From: Oligoflexus sp.
Lineage (GTDB): Bacteria; Bdellovibrionota_B; Oligoflexia; Oligoflexales; Oligoflexaceae
NCBI GenBank assembly: GCA_014377445.1
Contig: JACMPP010000162.1
Coordinates: forward strand, 1-64,000
Direction: 5' to 3'
Length of the DNA: 64,000 nt
Shown piece by piece: positions 9,116 through 17,824 of this stretch. The notes beneath the pieces are model-generated. The model was given only the letters and a program-made list of their open reading frames with translations, made no database searches and was not told the origin of the DNA. A program made the position numbers and the translations under genes. Each line of letters starts with the position of its first letter. The stretch's first letter is position 1.

Positions 9116-9489
9116 AAAAAGACAGCGAATTGCATCGCCTCGAACTCGCCATCAGTCATTTTCTGCGCTGGGGCGTTTTATTTTCAGCGGCGCTCCTGGC
9201 TGTCGGTTGGATTGGTCAGCTCCTGCAGAGTGGGGATTTGCTCGCGAACTTCAAACACTACAGGCCCGAACCTATGACGGCGATTGTTGCGAAGGCCTGG
9301 ACGACGAAGGATTATCCCATACTCATCTCAGTCGTCGGGTTGGCTGTTCTCGTGTCTTTGCCTACCCTACGCGTGCTGCTCACCGCATATCTCTTCATTC
9401 GGCAGCGCGATTTTTATCTGGCTGCCATCGCCCTCTTTGTCTTTGCTGTTCTGATGGGCAGCTTTTTTCTTGGGATTGAAATCGGATAG
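9112..9489 (+). CDS. DUF1634 small membrane protein, partner of TauE/SafE
   Basis: 125 residues with three hydrophobic helices: about 14-34 (FLRWGVLFSAALLAVGWIG), 70-90 (YPILISVVGLAVLVSLPTLR) and 103-123. The short N-terminal polar region and the second-helix layout fit DUF1634, a family usually next to TauE/SafE transporters. The ATG overlaps the stop of the transporter by four bases, so the pair is translationally coupled. Its role is unknown; an accessory subunit of the transporter is the likely reading. Confidence 0.75.
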   Translation: MKKDSELHRLELAISHFLRWGVLFSAALLAVGWIGQLLQSGDLLANFKHYRPEPMTAIVAKAWTTKDYPILISVVGLAVLVSLPTLRVLLTAYLFIRQRDFYLAAIALFVFAVLMGSFFLGIEIG

Positions 9490-9504
9490 TTTTTTTTCGA
9501 AAGT

Positions 9505-9735
9505 TTAGCGTAACAATGCATCGGTACAGCCTTGGTAGGGTTTGATGCCTCCAAAGTCTTCGCCGAAGGGATGAGTGTCCCATCTCGGAAGCCCTGGGAC
9601 TTTAAATGTCGCTATTCTTAAGTCCGGGCTTTTTGAATTGAAAACGGAAGCATGGCTAAGATCTGCGGCCAGCTCACTAAAGATTTGGGTATAGGCCGCT
9701 AGCGACCACGGTCCGTAAAGTGTGGCGCTCAGCAT
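9505..9735 (-). CDS. Possible short protein or gene remnant (76 codons)
   Basis: The 331-base stretch between the DUF1634 gene and the methyltransferase gene holds one open frame that reads protein-like on the minus strand. It contains PWSLAAYTQIFSELAADLS and ends WDTHPFGEDFGGIKPYQG plus seven more residues. It has no clear ribosome-binding site, no signal peptide and no recognised family. A stop codon (TAG) lies a short way upstream in frame. It could be a small real gene or the 3' remnant of a longer one. Otherwise the stretch holds only the plus-strand promoter region of the next gene. Confidence 0.25.
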   Translation of the reverse strand: MLSATLYGPWSLAAYTQIFSELAADLSHASVFNSKSPDLRIATFKVPGLPRWDTHPFGEDFGGIKPYQGCTDALLR

Positions 9736-9820
9736 GAAATTCTTGGATTGTTTTGAAACTCTGACCGTCCTTTGCTAAATTCACCCTAGATCCAGCATAT
9801 TTTCTGAGGACAAAACGGCC

Positions 9821-10501
9821 ATGGCAATTGACGCAAAAACCTATTGGGATCAGCATTACACGGCTAAACCTTTCGGAGCGGGCAAGGGTCCAAGCGACTT
9901 TTTGCAACAGATGTTGCCTCGTCTGGAAAAAGGTAAAGTCCTGGATATTGGCATGGGGGAAGGTCAAAATGCCGTTTACCTGGCCCAGAAAGGATTTCAG
10001 GTCAAAGGTTTCGATATATCCAAAGTGGCTGTTGAACATGCCAAGCAGTTGGCCAAGGACAGCTCTGTATCAATCGAGGCCCAGAGCACCGACTTGGATC
10101 TCTATCTTTTTGGGATCATGGAATACGACAGCATAATCATGACCAAGTTTCGGCCCAGCAACACGCGCTACTACCCGAGCATCATCAGCGCGCTGAAGCA
10201 GGGCGGGATTGTGTTAATCGAGTCCTACGGCGTTCCCGAAATGAACGAGGCGATTGGTAAAGACGAAGAGTATCGAAACTTTTTCTTTCACTCGAATGAG
10301 ATTCTCAAAAACATTCAGGGCCTCCGCATTCTCTTCTACCAGGAAGGTCTTGTGAACGATCGTCATGTCGTACAATATCTGGCGCAAAAGCCTATCGACA
10401 AAGATGCGGCTAAGTTGAAGCTCTTCGACATGTCGACGAAAAAGCTTGATGTCGAAAGCAGCAAGCATCTCGAACTCGCAGAAAGACTCTTTAAGAAATA
10501 G
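9821..10501 (+). CDS. Class I SAM-dependent methyltransferase (TehB-like)
   Basis: 226 residues. The start, AKTYWDQHYTAKPFGAGKGP, then KVLDIGMGEGQNAVYLAQKG (motif I, SAM-binding glycines) and VKGFDISKVAVEHAKQLAK (motif II, acidic Asp), identify a class I methyltransferase of the TehB/small-molecule type. No metal-binding or DNA-binding motif is visible. The C-terminal third (GIVLIESYGVPEMN, FYQEGLVNDRHVVQYLAQKP) completes the fold. The substrate is unknown. GAGGA sits 10 bases before ATG. It stands alone; an imperfect hairpin follows at 10511-10533 but lacks a T-run. Confidence 0.82.
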   Translation: MAIDAKTYWDQHYTAKPFGAGKGPSDFLQQMLPRLEKGKVLDIGMGEGQNAVYLAQKGFQVKGFDISKVAVEHAKQLAKDSSVSIEAQSTDLDLYLFGIMEYDSIIMTKFRPSNTRYYPSIISALKQGGIVLIESYGVPEMNEAIGKDEEYRNFFFHSNEILKNIQGLRILFYQEGLVNDRHVVQYLAQKPIDKDAAKLKLFDMSTKKLDVESSKHLELAERLFKK

Positions 10502-10618
10502 TCCTGGATATGCGCGAGTTAATGACTCACGCATCCTCCGCTTCTCGCTTAAGCTCCTCTCATCCGCTCTGCCTATCCTAACGTTTAGACAGATATTTTA
10601 AGAAGTTCATCCCACGCC

Positions 10619-10646
10619 TTGACAAGCTTCAAACCAGCACCATCTT
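10619..10646 (+). promoter_or_regulatory. Candidate promoter of lon
   Basis: TTGACA at 10619-10624 is a perfect -35 hexamer. CATCTT lies 16 bases further, a weak -10. The first 11 bases (TTGACAAGCTT) and the ATCTT at the same distance also occur in the candidate rhomboid promoter at 36434. No transcript start is known. Confidence 0.35.
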
Positions 10647-10694
10647 AGAGAGGTATCTAGGGATTCATATACCCCCCTCATATAGAGGTAGACT

Positions 10695-13076
10695 ATGTCG
10701 GACAAATTCTCTCAGTGGCATGCAGCTATCGTCTCCTCCCAATTTATACTTTTTCCCGGAACAGCGACTCCGGTCACAATAAGCGACGAGAAAAACCTCG
10801 CGGCTCTGCGTGAAATGAAGGCAAGAGGAAGCAAGCAAATCTATGTAGTGACCCTTAAACAGGCCACTTCGAATATTAATCTTGAATCCATTTATGAAAC
10901 CGCCTGTCTCGCCGAGATCGAGCATGTGCGTGGTGCCGATGAAAAAGAGGTGCAGGTCGTCATTCGTGGCATCGAACGTCATCGAATTACCGATCTTGTA
11001 TGGGATGCGCCGCGCGTACTCGTGCAGGGTGAGCCCATCGAGTTCCTCAATGATACAGACGCAGCGACCGAAGCTGTTTATCTTGAGGCAATCAAAGATC
11101 ATGTCGACGAGATCATCACCTTCATTCCCGGCAATCTGAAACAGATTGCGGAAATGCTGCGTGCCATCGACGATCCGGAATTGCTCATCAATCTGATCGC
11201 TCCGCATTTGGAAGCTACGACGGCGACTAAAATCGAACTCCTGGGTGAAAAATCGCTCAACACTCGACTGGCTAAGCTCTTGGACCTAATGCAGGACATG
11301 AAGCACAGCCTCGAAGTGCGCGCCGAAATCAGCCGCAAGGTGTCGAATCGCGTCAGCAAACAAAATCGTGATGCCGTGCTTCGTCAGCAGATGCGTTTGA
11401 TCCAAGAGGAATTGGGAGAACGGTCCGCCGAGAAAAACAATTATCAGAAACGTCTCGAAGAACACGAAGACATGCCTGAGGAGATTCAAAAAATCGGACT
11501 TGAGGAAGCCGAACGCTTTGCCGGTATGGAACGCAATTCGCCGGAAGCTCCGGGCATCCAAAACTATCTCGATCTTCTCCTCAATCTGCCCTGGGGCAGT
11601 AAAGGTGGAGCCGCTATCGATCTCGACAAATCGCGCGAGATTCTCAACGCCCATCACTACGGTCTGGAAAAGGTCAAAGATCGTATCGTTCAGCATCTCG
11701 CGGTGCTCAAACTGAAACAAAACTTCAAGGGCTCGATCCTACTCCTCGTTGGACCTCCGGGTGTGGGCAAAACCAGCCTCGGCCGCAGTATTGCGGAATC
11801 GATGGGGCGTGAGTTTGTGCGGGCTTCGCTTGGTGGCGTCAAGGATGAAGCAGAAATTCGTGGCCACCGTCGAACCTATTTAGGGTCGCGACCCGGTCGT
11901 ATCATTCAGGCGATGAAAACCCTGAAGTCGAACAATCCGGTCTTCTTGCTCGATGAGATCGATAAACTCAGTCAGGGTTATTCCGGCGATCCCGCCGCAG
12001 CCTTGCTTGAAGTCCTCGATCCGGAACAAAACAAAAACTTCCGGGATCACTATCTCGAAGCCCCTTATGATTTGTCTAAAGTCATGTTTATCGCGACCGC
12101 GAACAGCCTGGACACAATTCCCGGCCCCTTGCGCGACCGTATGGAGGTCATCTCCCTGTCGGGTTATACGACGGCCGAGAAACTCCATATTGCGAAACAG
12201 CATCTTTGGCCTGAGACTCTAGAAGAGCATGGCGTTCATCCTGAGCGCCTGATTCTGGCCGAGGACGCTCTCCTCCGTGTGGTGACACACTACACCCGAG
12301 AAGCCGGCGTCCGTGAATTGAAACGAAAACTGGCGGCTTTGGTCCGTGGCAGCACGGAACAAATCCTCCAAACAGAGGCGGCGATCACGCTTACAGCGAA
12401 AGCCCTCGAGCCTATCTTAGGCCACGAACGTTATACGCCTGAAGTTGTGGAAGCGCACATGCCTCCCGGAGTTGTGACAGGCCTTGCCTGGACACCCATG
12501 GGCGGCGATATTCTGTTTATCGAAGCCAAATCGATGAAAGGCAAAGGCCTTCTTACCCTTACGGGACAGATGGGTGACGTGATGAAAGAGTCGGTCCAGA
12601 TCGCGATGACTCACGCCCGTTCGCTCTTGCCCAAACTCGATGCCGGGCTCGACTTTGACAAGACCGATATCCATGTTCACGTTCCCGCCGGAGCGATTCC
12701 AAAAGATGGACCCTCGGCCGGTGTCACGATGCTGACGGCTCTCGTGTCTCTGCTCAGTAACCGACCGGTTAATCCGAAGTTGGCTATGACAGGCGAGATT
12801 ACTCTTCGCGGAAGCGTAACAGCTGTCGGCGGCATCAAAGAAAAAGTCCTGGCCGCTCACCGCGCGGGTATCCGCACCGTGATTATGTCTCAGCGTAACA
12901 GCAAAGACATCCAGGATGTGCCGGAAGAAGTGCGCAATGAAATGGAGTTCATCTGCGTTTCAACCGTCGAGGAGCTTCTCGAACATGCATTGGGCCTCAA
13001 GTTGAATCAGGATAATCTTGACAACATGGCAGGCTCTGGCAACTTGACTTCAAGTTCCCCAGTCTTTCAAATTTAA
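10695..13076 (+). CDS. lon: ATP-dependent protease Lon
   Basis: 793 residues, full length for LonA. An N-terminal substrate-binding domain (residues 1-200) and a helical linker come first. The AAA+ module follows, with Walker [10 protein letters not shown] at 353-361, Walker [11 protein letters not shown] and [19 protein letters not shown]. The C-terminal protease has the Ser-Lys dyad: Ser674 in [10 protein letters not shown] and Lys717 in [14 protein letters not shown]. The 43-residue gap between them equals that in E. coli Lon. It degrades misfolded and regulatory proteins in the cytoplasm. AGAGGTAG precedes ATG. It is monocistronic, followed by two terminators. Confidence 0.97.
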   Translation: MSDKFSQWHAAIVSSQFILFPGTATPVTISDEKNLAALREMKARGSKQIYVVTLKQATSNINLESIYETACLAEIEHVRGADEKEVQVVIRGIERHRITDLVWDAPRVLVQGEPIEFLNDTDAATEAVYLEAIKDHVDEIITFIPGNLKQIAEMLRAIDDPELLINLIAPHLEATTATKIELLGEKSLNTRLAKLLDLMQDMKHSLEVRAEISRKVSNRVSKQNRDAVLRQQMRLIQEELGERSAEKNNYQKRLEEHEDMPEEIQKIGLEEAERFAGMERNSPEAPGIQNYLDLLLNLPWGSKGGAAIDLDKSREILNAHHYGLEKVKDRIVQHLAVLKLKQNFKGSILLLVGPPGVGKTSLGRSIAESMGREFVRASLGGVKDEAEIRGHRRTYLGSRPGRIIQAMKTLKSNNPVFLLDEIDKLSQGYSGDPAAALLEVLDPEQNKNFRDHYLEAPYDLSKVMFIATANSLDTIPGPLRDRMEVISLSGYTTAEKLHIAKQHLWPETLEEHGVHPERLILAEDALLRVVTHYTREAGVRELKRKLAALVRGSTEQILQTEAAITLTAKALEPILGHERYTPEVVEAHMPPGVVTGLAWTPMGGDILFIEAKSMKGKGLLTLTGQMGDVMKESVQIAMTHARSLLPKLDAGLDFDKTDIHVHVPAGAIPKDGPSAGVTMLTALVSLLSNRPVNPKLAMTGEITLRGSVTAVGGIKEKVLAAHRAGIRTVIMSQRNSKDIQDVPEEVRNEMEFICVSTVEELLEHALGLKLNQDNLDNMAGSGNLTSSSPVFQI

Positions 13077-13087
13077 TCGAAACCAGA

Positions 13088-13120
13088 AAGAGGCCGGATT
13101 GGCGAAGGCCTCTTGTTTAT
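13088..13120 (+). terminator. First hairpin after lon
   Basis: Perfect arms AAGAGGCC (13088-13095) and GGCCTCTT (13107-13114) with an 11-base loop, followed by GTTTAT. The T-run is weak, so it may act together with the next hairpin. Confidence 0.6.
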
Positions 13121-13149
13121 CCCCTTAACCTATCCTTCTTCTCATGGTG

Positions 13150-13184
13150 GCCGAGTTTCCTTTTTAGGAGGCTCGGCTTTTTTT
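13150..13184 (+). terminator. Second, strong terminator after lon
   Basis: Arms GCCGAG (13150-13155) and CTCGGC (13172-13177) are followed by seven T residues. It ends plus-strand transcription before the minus-strand HigA-like gene. Confidence 0.8.
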
Positions 13185-13197
13185 GCTTTAAAATGAG

Positions 13198-13566
13198 CTA
13201 GTACCAAGCCAAGAATAAAGCTGGGTCGACTTTGAACCGTTTTCCGAGAGCTTTCATTTGTTCAACCGTAAGAGGTCTATTCCCGGCTAAAATGCGTGAC
13301 ACATGGGGTTGCGCCCCAATCTCATTTGCGGGATCGTTTTGGGTAAGTTCATGCATCTCCATCAAATTTTTTAGAAGCTCAATCGGATCGACCTTCTTAG
13401 TTACATATCGACGTTCAAATTCTGCAATAATGATCTTCAAAGAACCCAAATAGGCATTGATCTGCGCAACTTTCGCAGCAACTTCGAGATGGGTCTTATG
13501 ATGGAGGAGAACGGAAAAAAGATCTTTTGCACTCTGATGATTTTTTTTACTCTCGATCACATTCAA
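13198..13566 (-). CDS. HigA-like HTH protein (orphan antitoxin-like regulator)
   Basis: About 122 residues. The C-terminal half is a Cro/C1-type helix-turn-helix: DPIELLKNLMEMHELTQNDP, then GAQPHVSRILAGNRPLTVEQ, and MKALGKRFKVDPALFL. This matches HigA/HTH antitoxins. The N-terminal half is helical (VAAKVAQINAYLGSLKIIIA, EFERRY). The start is unclear: TTG at 13566 or GTG at 13560, neither with a good ribosome-binding site, and the frame stays open back to the msrB terminator. No HigB-type toxin gene is adjacent on either side. It may be a solitary regulator or the remnant of a toxin-antitoxin pair. Confidence 0.7.
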   Translation of the reverse strand: MNVIESKKNHQSAKDLFSVLLHHKTHLEVAAKVAQINAYLGSLKIIIAEFERRYVTKKVDPIELLKNLMEMHELTQNDPANEIGAQPHVSRILAGNRPLTVEQMKALGKRFKVDPALFLAWY

Positions 13567-13595
13567 AGGGAAATCACTAATGAGTTGATAGAAAA

Positions 13596-13627
13596 GCCCG
13601 AAGGAACATATTATCCTTCGGGCCTAA
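13596..13627 (-). terminator. Terminator of msrB
   Basis: Perfect 10-base arms GCCCGAAGGA and TCCTTCGGGC (13614-13623 and 13596-13605) with an 8-base loop. Read on the minus strand they are followed by TTTTC. The hairpin lies about 55 bases past the msrB stop. Confidence 0.8.
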
Positions 13628-13677
13628 AGCATGATCGCATCATGGAGTGGAGGACAGAGAAAACGAGAACATCGGAG

Positions 13678-14184
13678 TTACTTTTTCGCGGCAAACAGGG
13701 CCACGAACTCTCCGTATCCTTCTTTGGCAAGATCATCTTTGGGGATGAAGCGCATGGAGGCGCTGTTCATACAGTACCGAAGCCCTGTGGGTTTCGGACC
13801 GTCATCAAACACGTGACCAAGGTGAGAATCGGCGAATTTGGAACGGACCTCGTTGCGAATTCCGATCAGCGAAATGTCTTTTTTCTCGACGACATTCTCT
13901 TGGACGAGAGGACGGGAAAAGCTGGGCCATCCCGTTCCCGAGTCGAATTTGTCGAAGGAGCTGAAGAGCGCTTCACCCGACACGATGTCGACGTAGATAC
14001 CTTCTTTGTGGTTGTCCCAATATTCGTTTTTGTAGGGGCATTCGGTGCCCTCTTCCTGGGTGACGTTGTATTGGGTCGGGTTCAATTTTTTCTTGAGTTC
14101 GGCTTTGCTTGCTTTCACTGGGGCCGGTGCCGAAAGTGCCTGCGTTGCGCCGAGGACAAGGAAGAATTGGGTTAAGAATTTCAT
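13678..14184 (-). CDS. msrB: Peptide methionine-(R)-S-oxide reductase, exported
   Basis: 168 residues with an N-terminal signal peptide ([19 protein letters not shown]), so it works in the periplasm or is exported. It reduces methionine-R-sulfoxide in proteins. MsrB signatures are all present: [48 protein letters not shown], with the catalytic cysteine at about Cys138. A second cysteine at about Cys49 (GTECPY) may act as resolving residue. The two CxxC zinc motifs of many MsrB proteins are missing, as in the metal-free form. A single gene with its own terminator. Confidence 0.93.
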   Translation of the reverse strand: MKFLTQFFLVLGATQALSAPAPVKASKAELKKKLNPTQYNVTQEEGTECPYKNEYWDNHKEGIYVDIVSGEALFSSFDKFDSGTGWPSFSRPLVQENVVEKKDISLIGIRNEVRSKFADSHLGHVFDDGPKPTGLRYCMNSASMRFIPKDDLAKEGYGEFVALFAAKK

Positions 14185-14311
14185 GAAGATTTCCTTTCAA
14201 TCAATATCCACAGACTTATTCGTCCGGATCTCGGTTAAGGTTACAGCTCTTTTCAGAAATTCTATTTTTACAAAAGTTTCATAGGCTTAAAGAAGTCGCA
14301 AATCAGGAATT

Positions 14312-14737
14312 TCAGGGCTTTTGCGTATTCCACTCGGCATAGATTTCGTCGAGAGCCTGCCAAGCTAGCTTAACACAACGAGATCGCACCGGGTATTGAC
14401 GAAGGCCGTCGAGGGCTTTCCAGGTGTCGATGGCGTCAGGGCTGGCGCCTTTTTTCATCATGTTTTGAAATTCCTGGCGAACGGCTTCGATCCCCGATTT
14501 GTTTTGGCTATGGACGAGTTCCATCATGAGAGAGGCGCTGGCGAGACAAAGCGAACAGCCTGCACCGAGGAAGCTGAATGTGGCTGTTCCCTGATCATCG
14601 ATCGTTGCGAACACTTTCACATGATCGCCGCAGGTGCGATTGTGCTGTTCGGACGCGAAGGTAAAGTCCTTCATATCCCCGTAGTGACGAGGATGCTTAT
14701 AGTGATCGAGGATGAGGCTCTTCCATTCTTCATTCAT
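14312..14737 (-). CDS. sufU: SufU-type iron-sulfur assembly protein
   Basis: 141 residues. The NifU_N/SufU fold shows its three cysteine sites: RTCGD (Cys36), GAGCSLCLASAS (Cys61) and RSRCVKLAWQAL (near residue 121). Asp38 follows the first Cys. In the family these bind zinc, and SufU accepts sulfur from SufS. The RxRC spacing and the insert between sites two and three mark it as SufU rather than IscU. It follows sufS by 44 bases in the same direction, and the pair is very probably one operon. No sufBCD is in the window. Confidence 0.9.
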   Translation of the reverse strand: MNEEWKSLILDHYKHPRHYGDMKDFTFASEQHNRTCGDHVKVFATIDDQGTATFSFLGAGCSLCLASASLMMELVHSQNKSGIEAVRQEFQNMMKKGASPDAIDTWKALDGLRQYPVRSRCVKLAWQALDEIYAEWNTQKP

Positions 14738-14781
14738 CGAAAGACTCTCAAGGGGAGATGGGATTGAATGTCGGGACCAAC

Positions 14782-15978
14782 TCAGGACAGAAACAATTTC
14801 TCGGCTTTGCGAAGCGCCGCGAGGAAGCGTTCGATGTCGGCTTCGTCGTTATAGAGGCCGGGTGAAACGCGCGCTGTCGACGTAACGCCAAGGACTTCCA
14901 TAAGAGGTTGGGCGCAGTGATGGCCCGCACGGATCGCAATGTTATCGCTATCGCAAACGGCCGCGAGATCGTGCGGATGAATGTTTTCGTGAACGATGGT
15001 GACAGTTCCAACCCAGTCTTCGCCAGGCTCGACCAGGATTTTGACACGCGGGAATTCCTCACGAAGTTTCTGCGTGAGGAGACGCCCCAGGTGCTGATCG
15101 TGCGCAAGAAGTTTCTCGAGGGGGAGGCTTTTTAGAAAATCGATGGCAACGCCAAGGCCTATCGCGCCTTCGATGTGAGGCGTTCCCGCTTCGAATTTGC
15201 TGGGGAGTTCGTTCCACGTCGATCCTTGAAGAGTCACCTTCTCAATCATGTCGCCGCCGCCTTGATATGGGGGCATCGCATTGAGCAGGGCTTTCTTGCC
15301 GTAAAGCACGCCTATTCCTGTAGGACCGAAGGCTTTGTGGCCACTGAAGGCGTAGAAATCACAATCGAGTTCTTTCACATCGACTTTGAGATGGGGAATA
15401 CCCTGGGCTCCATCGAGCATCGTCAGCGCACCGACGGCTTTGGCCATCGCTATGATTTCGCGCACCGGATGAATCACACCCAGCACGTTGGAAACGTGAC
15501 CGAGAGAAACCATGCGGGTCTTGGCTGTGATCAGCTCGCGCGCAGCTTCAAGATCGAGGCGGCGATCCGCGGTCAAAGGAATATATTTAATCGTAACGCC
15601 GTGACGTTCGGCGGCGATTTGCCAAGGTACGATGTTCGAGTGGTGTTCACAAACGGTCAGAACAATTTCATCGCCGGGTCTGAGAAAAGCTTGCCCGCCA
15701 GACTGTGCAACGATGTTGATGGCTTCGGTGGTGCCGCGCGTGAAGATGACTTCAACCGATTCGGCGTTGATATAGGCGGCGATGCGCAGGCGCGATTCTT
15801 CAAAGATTCGCGTCGCATTTTCAGAAAGCTGGTAAACACCGCGATGAACGTTAGCGTTCTCGCTGCGGTAATATTGATCGATCGCTTCGATAACGGCCTG
15901 AGGCTTCTGGCTGGTGGCGTTGCTATCGAGGTAAACAAGAGCTGGATGGCTATTGAAAATGGGAAACAAAGCTTTCAC
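14782..15978 (-). CDS. sufS: Cysteine desulfurase SufS
   Basis: 398 residues from the chosen GTG, which has GGAAGGGG six bases upstream; an open extension to 16017 lacks such a site. PLP enzyme taking sulfur from cysteine. Visible: ALVYLDSNATSQKP start, TRGTTEAINIVAQS, CEHHSNIVPW, the PLP lysine in FYAFSGHKAFGPTGIGVLYG, and the catalytic cysteine in IRAGHHCAQPLM. The HHCAQP form is typical of SufS/group II. The gene leads the sufS-sufU operon. A palindrome lies about 86 bases upstream. Confidence 0.95.
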   Translation of the reverse strand: MKALFPIFNSHPALVYLDSNATSQKPQAVIEAIDQYYRSENANVHRGVYQLSENATRIFEESRLRIAAYINAESVEVIFTRGTTEAINIVAQSGGQAFLRPGDEIVLTVCEHHSNIVPWQIAAERHGVTIKYIPLTADRRLDLEAARELITAKTRMVSLGHVSNVLGVIHPVREIIAMAKAVGALTMLDGAQGIPHLKVDVKELDCDFYAFSGHKAFGPTGIGVLYGKKALLNAMPPYQGGGDMIEKVTLQGSTWNELPSKFEAGTPHIEGAIGLGVAIDFLKSLPLEKLLAHDQHLGRLLTQKLREEFPRVKILVEPGEDWVGTVTIVHENIHPHDLAAVCDSDNIAIRAGHHCAQPLMEVLGVTSTARVSPGLYNDEADIERFLAALRKAEKLFLS

Positions 15979-16061
15979 GACTAACCCCTTCCGATACCTA
16001 CCGGATTCACGTATCAAGGCCTTGGATTAACAAGTTCTTCAGAGGCCTCGCAAGTAGATAA

Positions 16062-16096
16062 TCCTCTAAGTTGACAAAATAAGTCAACTTTAAGAG
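16062..16096 (-). promoter_or_regulatory. Palindromic operator/promoter upstream of sufSU
   Basis: A perfect inverted repeat AAGTTGAC-N7-GTCAACTT spans 16068-16090. It extends outward with CTCT and AGAG after a small offset. Read on the minus strand, TTGACT (-35-like) lies inside it and a weak AT-rich -10 (GATTAT) follows about 18 bases later, so the palindrome overlaps the promoter. That is the usual place for a repressor such as an Rrf2/IscR- or SufR-type Fe-S regulator. The regulator identity is inference. Confidence 0.55.
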
Positions 16097-16197
16097 GGAA
16101 ATGTTGCTTTTTGGGGATTAAGTGTTTGAAACCAGTGAGAAATAGAAAGATCAAATCCAGCAACTTATTCTGCGTCAAATGGCGATAGCCATGGCCT

Positions 16198-17127
16198 TCA
16201 GAAACGCTGCAATTGCTTTAAGAGTGCCTGATAATGCAGCGTCAGCATCTTAAAACGCTCTTCGCAACCACCACGGTCCGGATGAAGTGATGCCGCCATA
16301 GCGCGATAACGTTGACGAAGATCGTCAAAACCTGGCAATCGCTGAAAGCTCATAAAAGACATTGCCTCTTCAAGAGGACTCAATTTGCGCCTCGGCACCA
16401 GGGGCGGAGGAGCCGACTGCGAATGGGATTGCTGGCCAGCGGAAGCTCGTGATTTTTGGGCCATGTAGTGGACATGGAGCGCGTAGAGAAACGATTCTGT
16501 TCGCGACCAGAGAAAGGCATAGGCCGAATCCAGATCCCTGACGCACGCCTTAATGCGCAGCGTGATCTGGGTGCCAAAAACAAGGAGAGATGGACAACTC
16601 AGAGCGTCAGGAATCGCGTCTGGCATCTCATCCAAAGCAATATCCTGAAAAGGCGCCGCGAGAGTGTTCAAGGCATTGAGGCGTTTTTTGAGAATGAGGA
16701 GACGGCCCCAGAGGGAGAGCCCGGGATCAAAACGGTCGGTGGAAACCACGCCCTGTTTCCAATATTCGGGAATAAGACGGCGAACGCTCAGGGCATGGGC
16801 CTCATCGAAGGCCATGAATATAGGGTCGTGAAAGTCGATGCCACCGATGGGACCCTTGTCCTTCTCGGTCGGTGCGGAAACCCGAAACCAAGCCTGCGGA
16901 CGATCGAGCGGGAGCATGCCCACACGAAGCCGAAGAGTTTTGTCGAGCGCTTTGATGTCATCGTGGAGAACTCGAATGCGGTCAGGAGCATGGGGAATGG
17001 GATTCACCAACGCAGCTTTGAGAGCATGAACGAAGGCGATCCGGGCTTCTTCCTGTTCGAGGACCCGGCTGAGACCCGCTGCGATATTATCGCCCGTGCC
17101 GAGCGCAAACCAATCGAGTGCACTCAC
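16198..17127 (-). CDS. Protein with C-terminal J-domain
   Basis: About 309 residues. The last 60 form a J-domain: FDDLRQRYRAMAASLHPDRG with the HPD motif (His about 282), then a short third helix. J-domains stimulate DnaK ATPase. The first 240 residues are helical, soluble and unrecognised (DRIRVLHDDIKALDKTLRLR, FHDPIFMAFDEAHALSVRRL). The start is uncertain: GTG at 17127 has GAGG upstream and lies 10 bases after the previous stop; TTG at 17166 would overlap the HAMP gene. A C-terminal J-domain is less usual than an N-terminal one. It is co-transcribed with the HAMP protein. Confidence 0.7.
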   Translation of the reverse strand: MSALDWFALGTGDNIAAGLSRVLEQEEARIAFVHALKAALVNPIPHAPDRIRVLHDDIKALDKTLRLRVGMLPLDRPQAWFRVSAPTEKDKGPIGGIDFHDPIFMAFDEAHALSVRRLIPEYWKQGVVSTDRFDPGLSLWGRLLILKKRLNALNTLAAPFQDIALDEMPDAIPDALSCPSLLVFGTQITLRIKACVRDLDSAYAFLWSRTESFLYALHVHYMAQKSRASAGQQSHSQSAPPPLVPRRKLSPLEEAMSFMSFQRLPGFDDLRQRYRAMAASLHPDRGGCEERFKMLTLHYQALLKQLQRF

Positions 17128-17137
17128 GCCTCTGGCC

Positions 17138-17593
17138 TCACAATCCGTTGGGTCGCTGCTGCTCAAGTTTGACGGCGAGATCGTTCAGGTCATCCGCGAC
17201 TTCCTGAAAGGCATCGCCCTTACGCAGATTCACCCGCGACTTGTAGTTGCCGCGCGAAAGATCCTTGATGTGACGACGGAAGGCATAAGTCGGTCCCACC
17301 AAACGGTGTGTAAAGAAGATGGAAATCGCGACAGTGATTAGAAAATAGACAAGCAGCGCCAGGAGCATCCATACGACGACGCCATGGATATAGGAATTGA
17401 GAATCTCTGTCACTTCCTCCCGAAGATCGGTCAGCTCAAGGACGAGATCGTAAAACTTGTAGAAATTGATATAAATGATCACAAACACACCGCAGCCAAA
17501 GCCGAGGGACAAAAGAATCGCATAAAGGCCAAGGCGCACTTGCAGAAGGGGTTGCAACAGGAAATTAGTAAGCTTACGCTTTTGGGCACTCAT
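17138..17593 (-). CDS. Small two-helix membrane protein with HAMP domain
   Basis: 151 residues: a basic N-terminus (SAQKRKLTNF), a membrane helix at about 20-42 (LGLYAILLSLGFGCGVFVII), a periplasmic helical loop with Glu/Asp, a second helix at about 70-95, then a HAMP-type linker (HRLVGPTYAFRRHIKDLSRG with NLRKGDAFQEVADDLNDLA). It ends right after HAMP, with no kinase, cyclase or receptor output domain. It may act as a signal adapter at the inner membrane. GAGGAGAG precedes ATG. It precedes the J-domain gene by 10 bases, so an operon is likely. Confidence 0.75.
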   Translation of the reverse strand: MSAQKRKLTNFLLQPLLQVRLGLYAILLSLGFGCGVFVIIYINFYKFYDLVLELTDLREEVTEILNSYIHGVVVWMLLALLVYFLITVAISIFFTHRLVGPTYAFRRHIKDLSRGNYKSRVNLRKGDAFQEVADDLNDLAVKLEQQRPNGL

Positions 17594-17775
17594 GCCGCAC
17601 TCTCCTCATCGAAGACAATCGAAAGATATGGTCCTATTTTGCCTTGTGTAGCCGCCGCATGCAATAAGGGGCTGATAAATATGCGATACTCACCACCTCG
17701 CCCCGACTCATGAAAGCACTCGTCGCTATTCAACACCCGTGATAAATTACCGAAATCAACGCTGCTAAGCGCCAA
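17590..17775 (-). CDS. Possible short leader gene overlapping the HAMP gene
   Basis: A 61-codon frame whose TGA overlaps the ATG of the HAMP gene (ATGA). Start TTG at 17775, without a convincing ribosome-binding site. The peptide (VDFGNLSRVLNSDECFHESG, IFISPLLHAAATQGKIGPYL) has no family I know. The overlap hints at translational coupling, but the HAMP gene has its own strong site inside this frame, so the open frame may be chance. Confidence 0.22.
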   Translation of the reverse strand: MALSSVDFGNLSRVLNSDECFHESGRGGEYRIFISPLLHAAATQGKIGPYLSIVFDEESAA

Positions 17776-17824
17776 TATATGAGCAGACGTCGCTCAATAG
17801 ATACGATGTAAGGATTCTTGCCCC

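Noticed and set aside
10511-10533. Hairpin after the methyltransferase gene as terminator
   Set aside because: Stem has a mismatch and there is no T-run.
17138-17166. TTG start at 17166 for the J-domain gene
   Set aside because: No ribosome-binding site, and it would overlap the HAMP gene; GTG at 17127 fits better.
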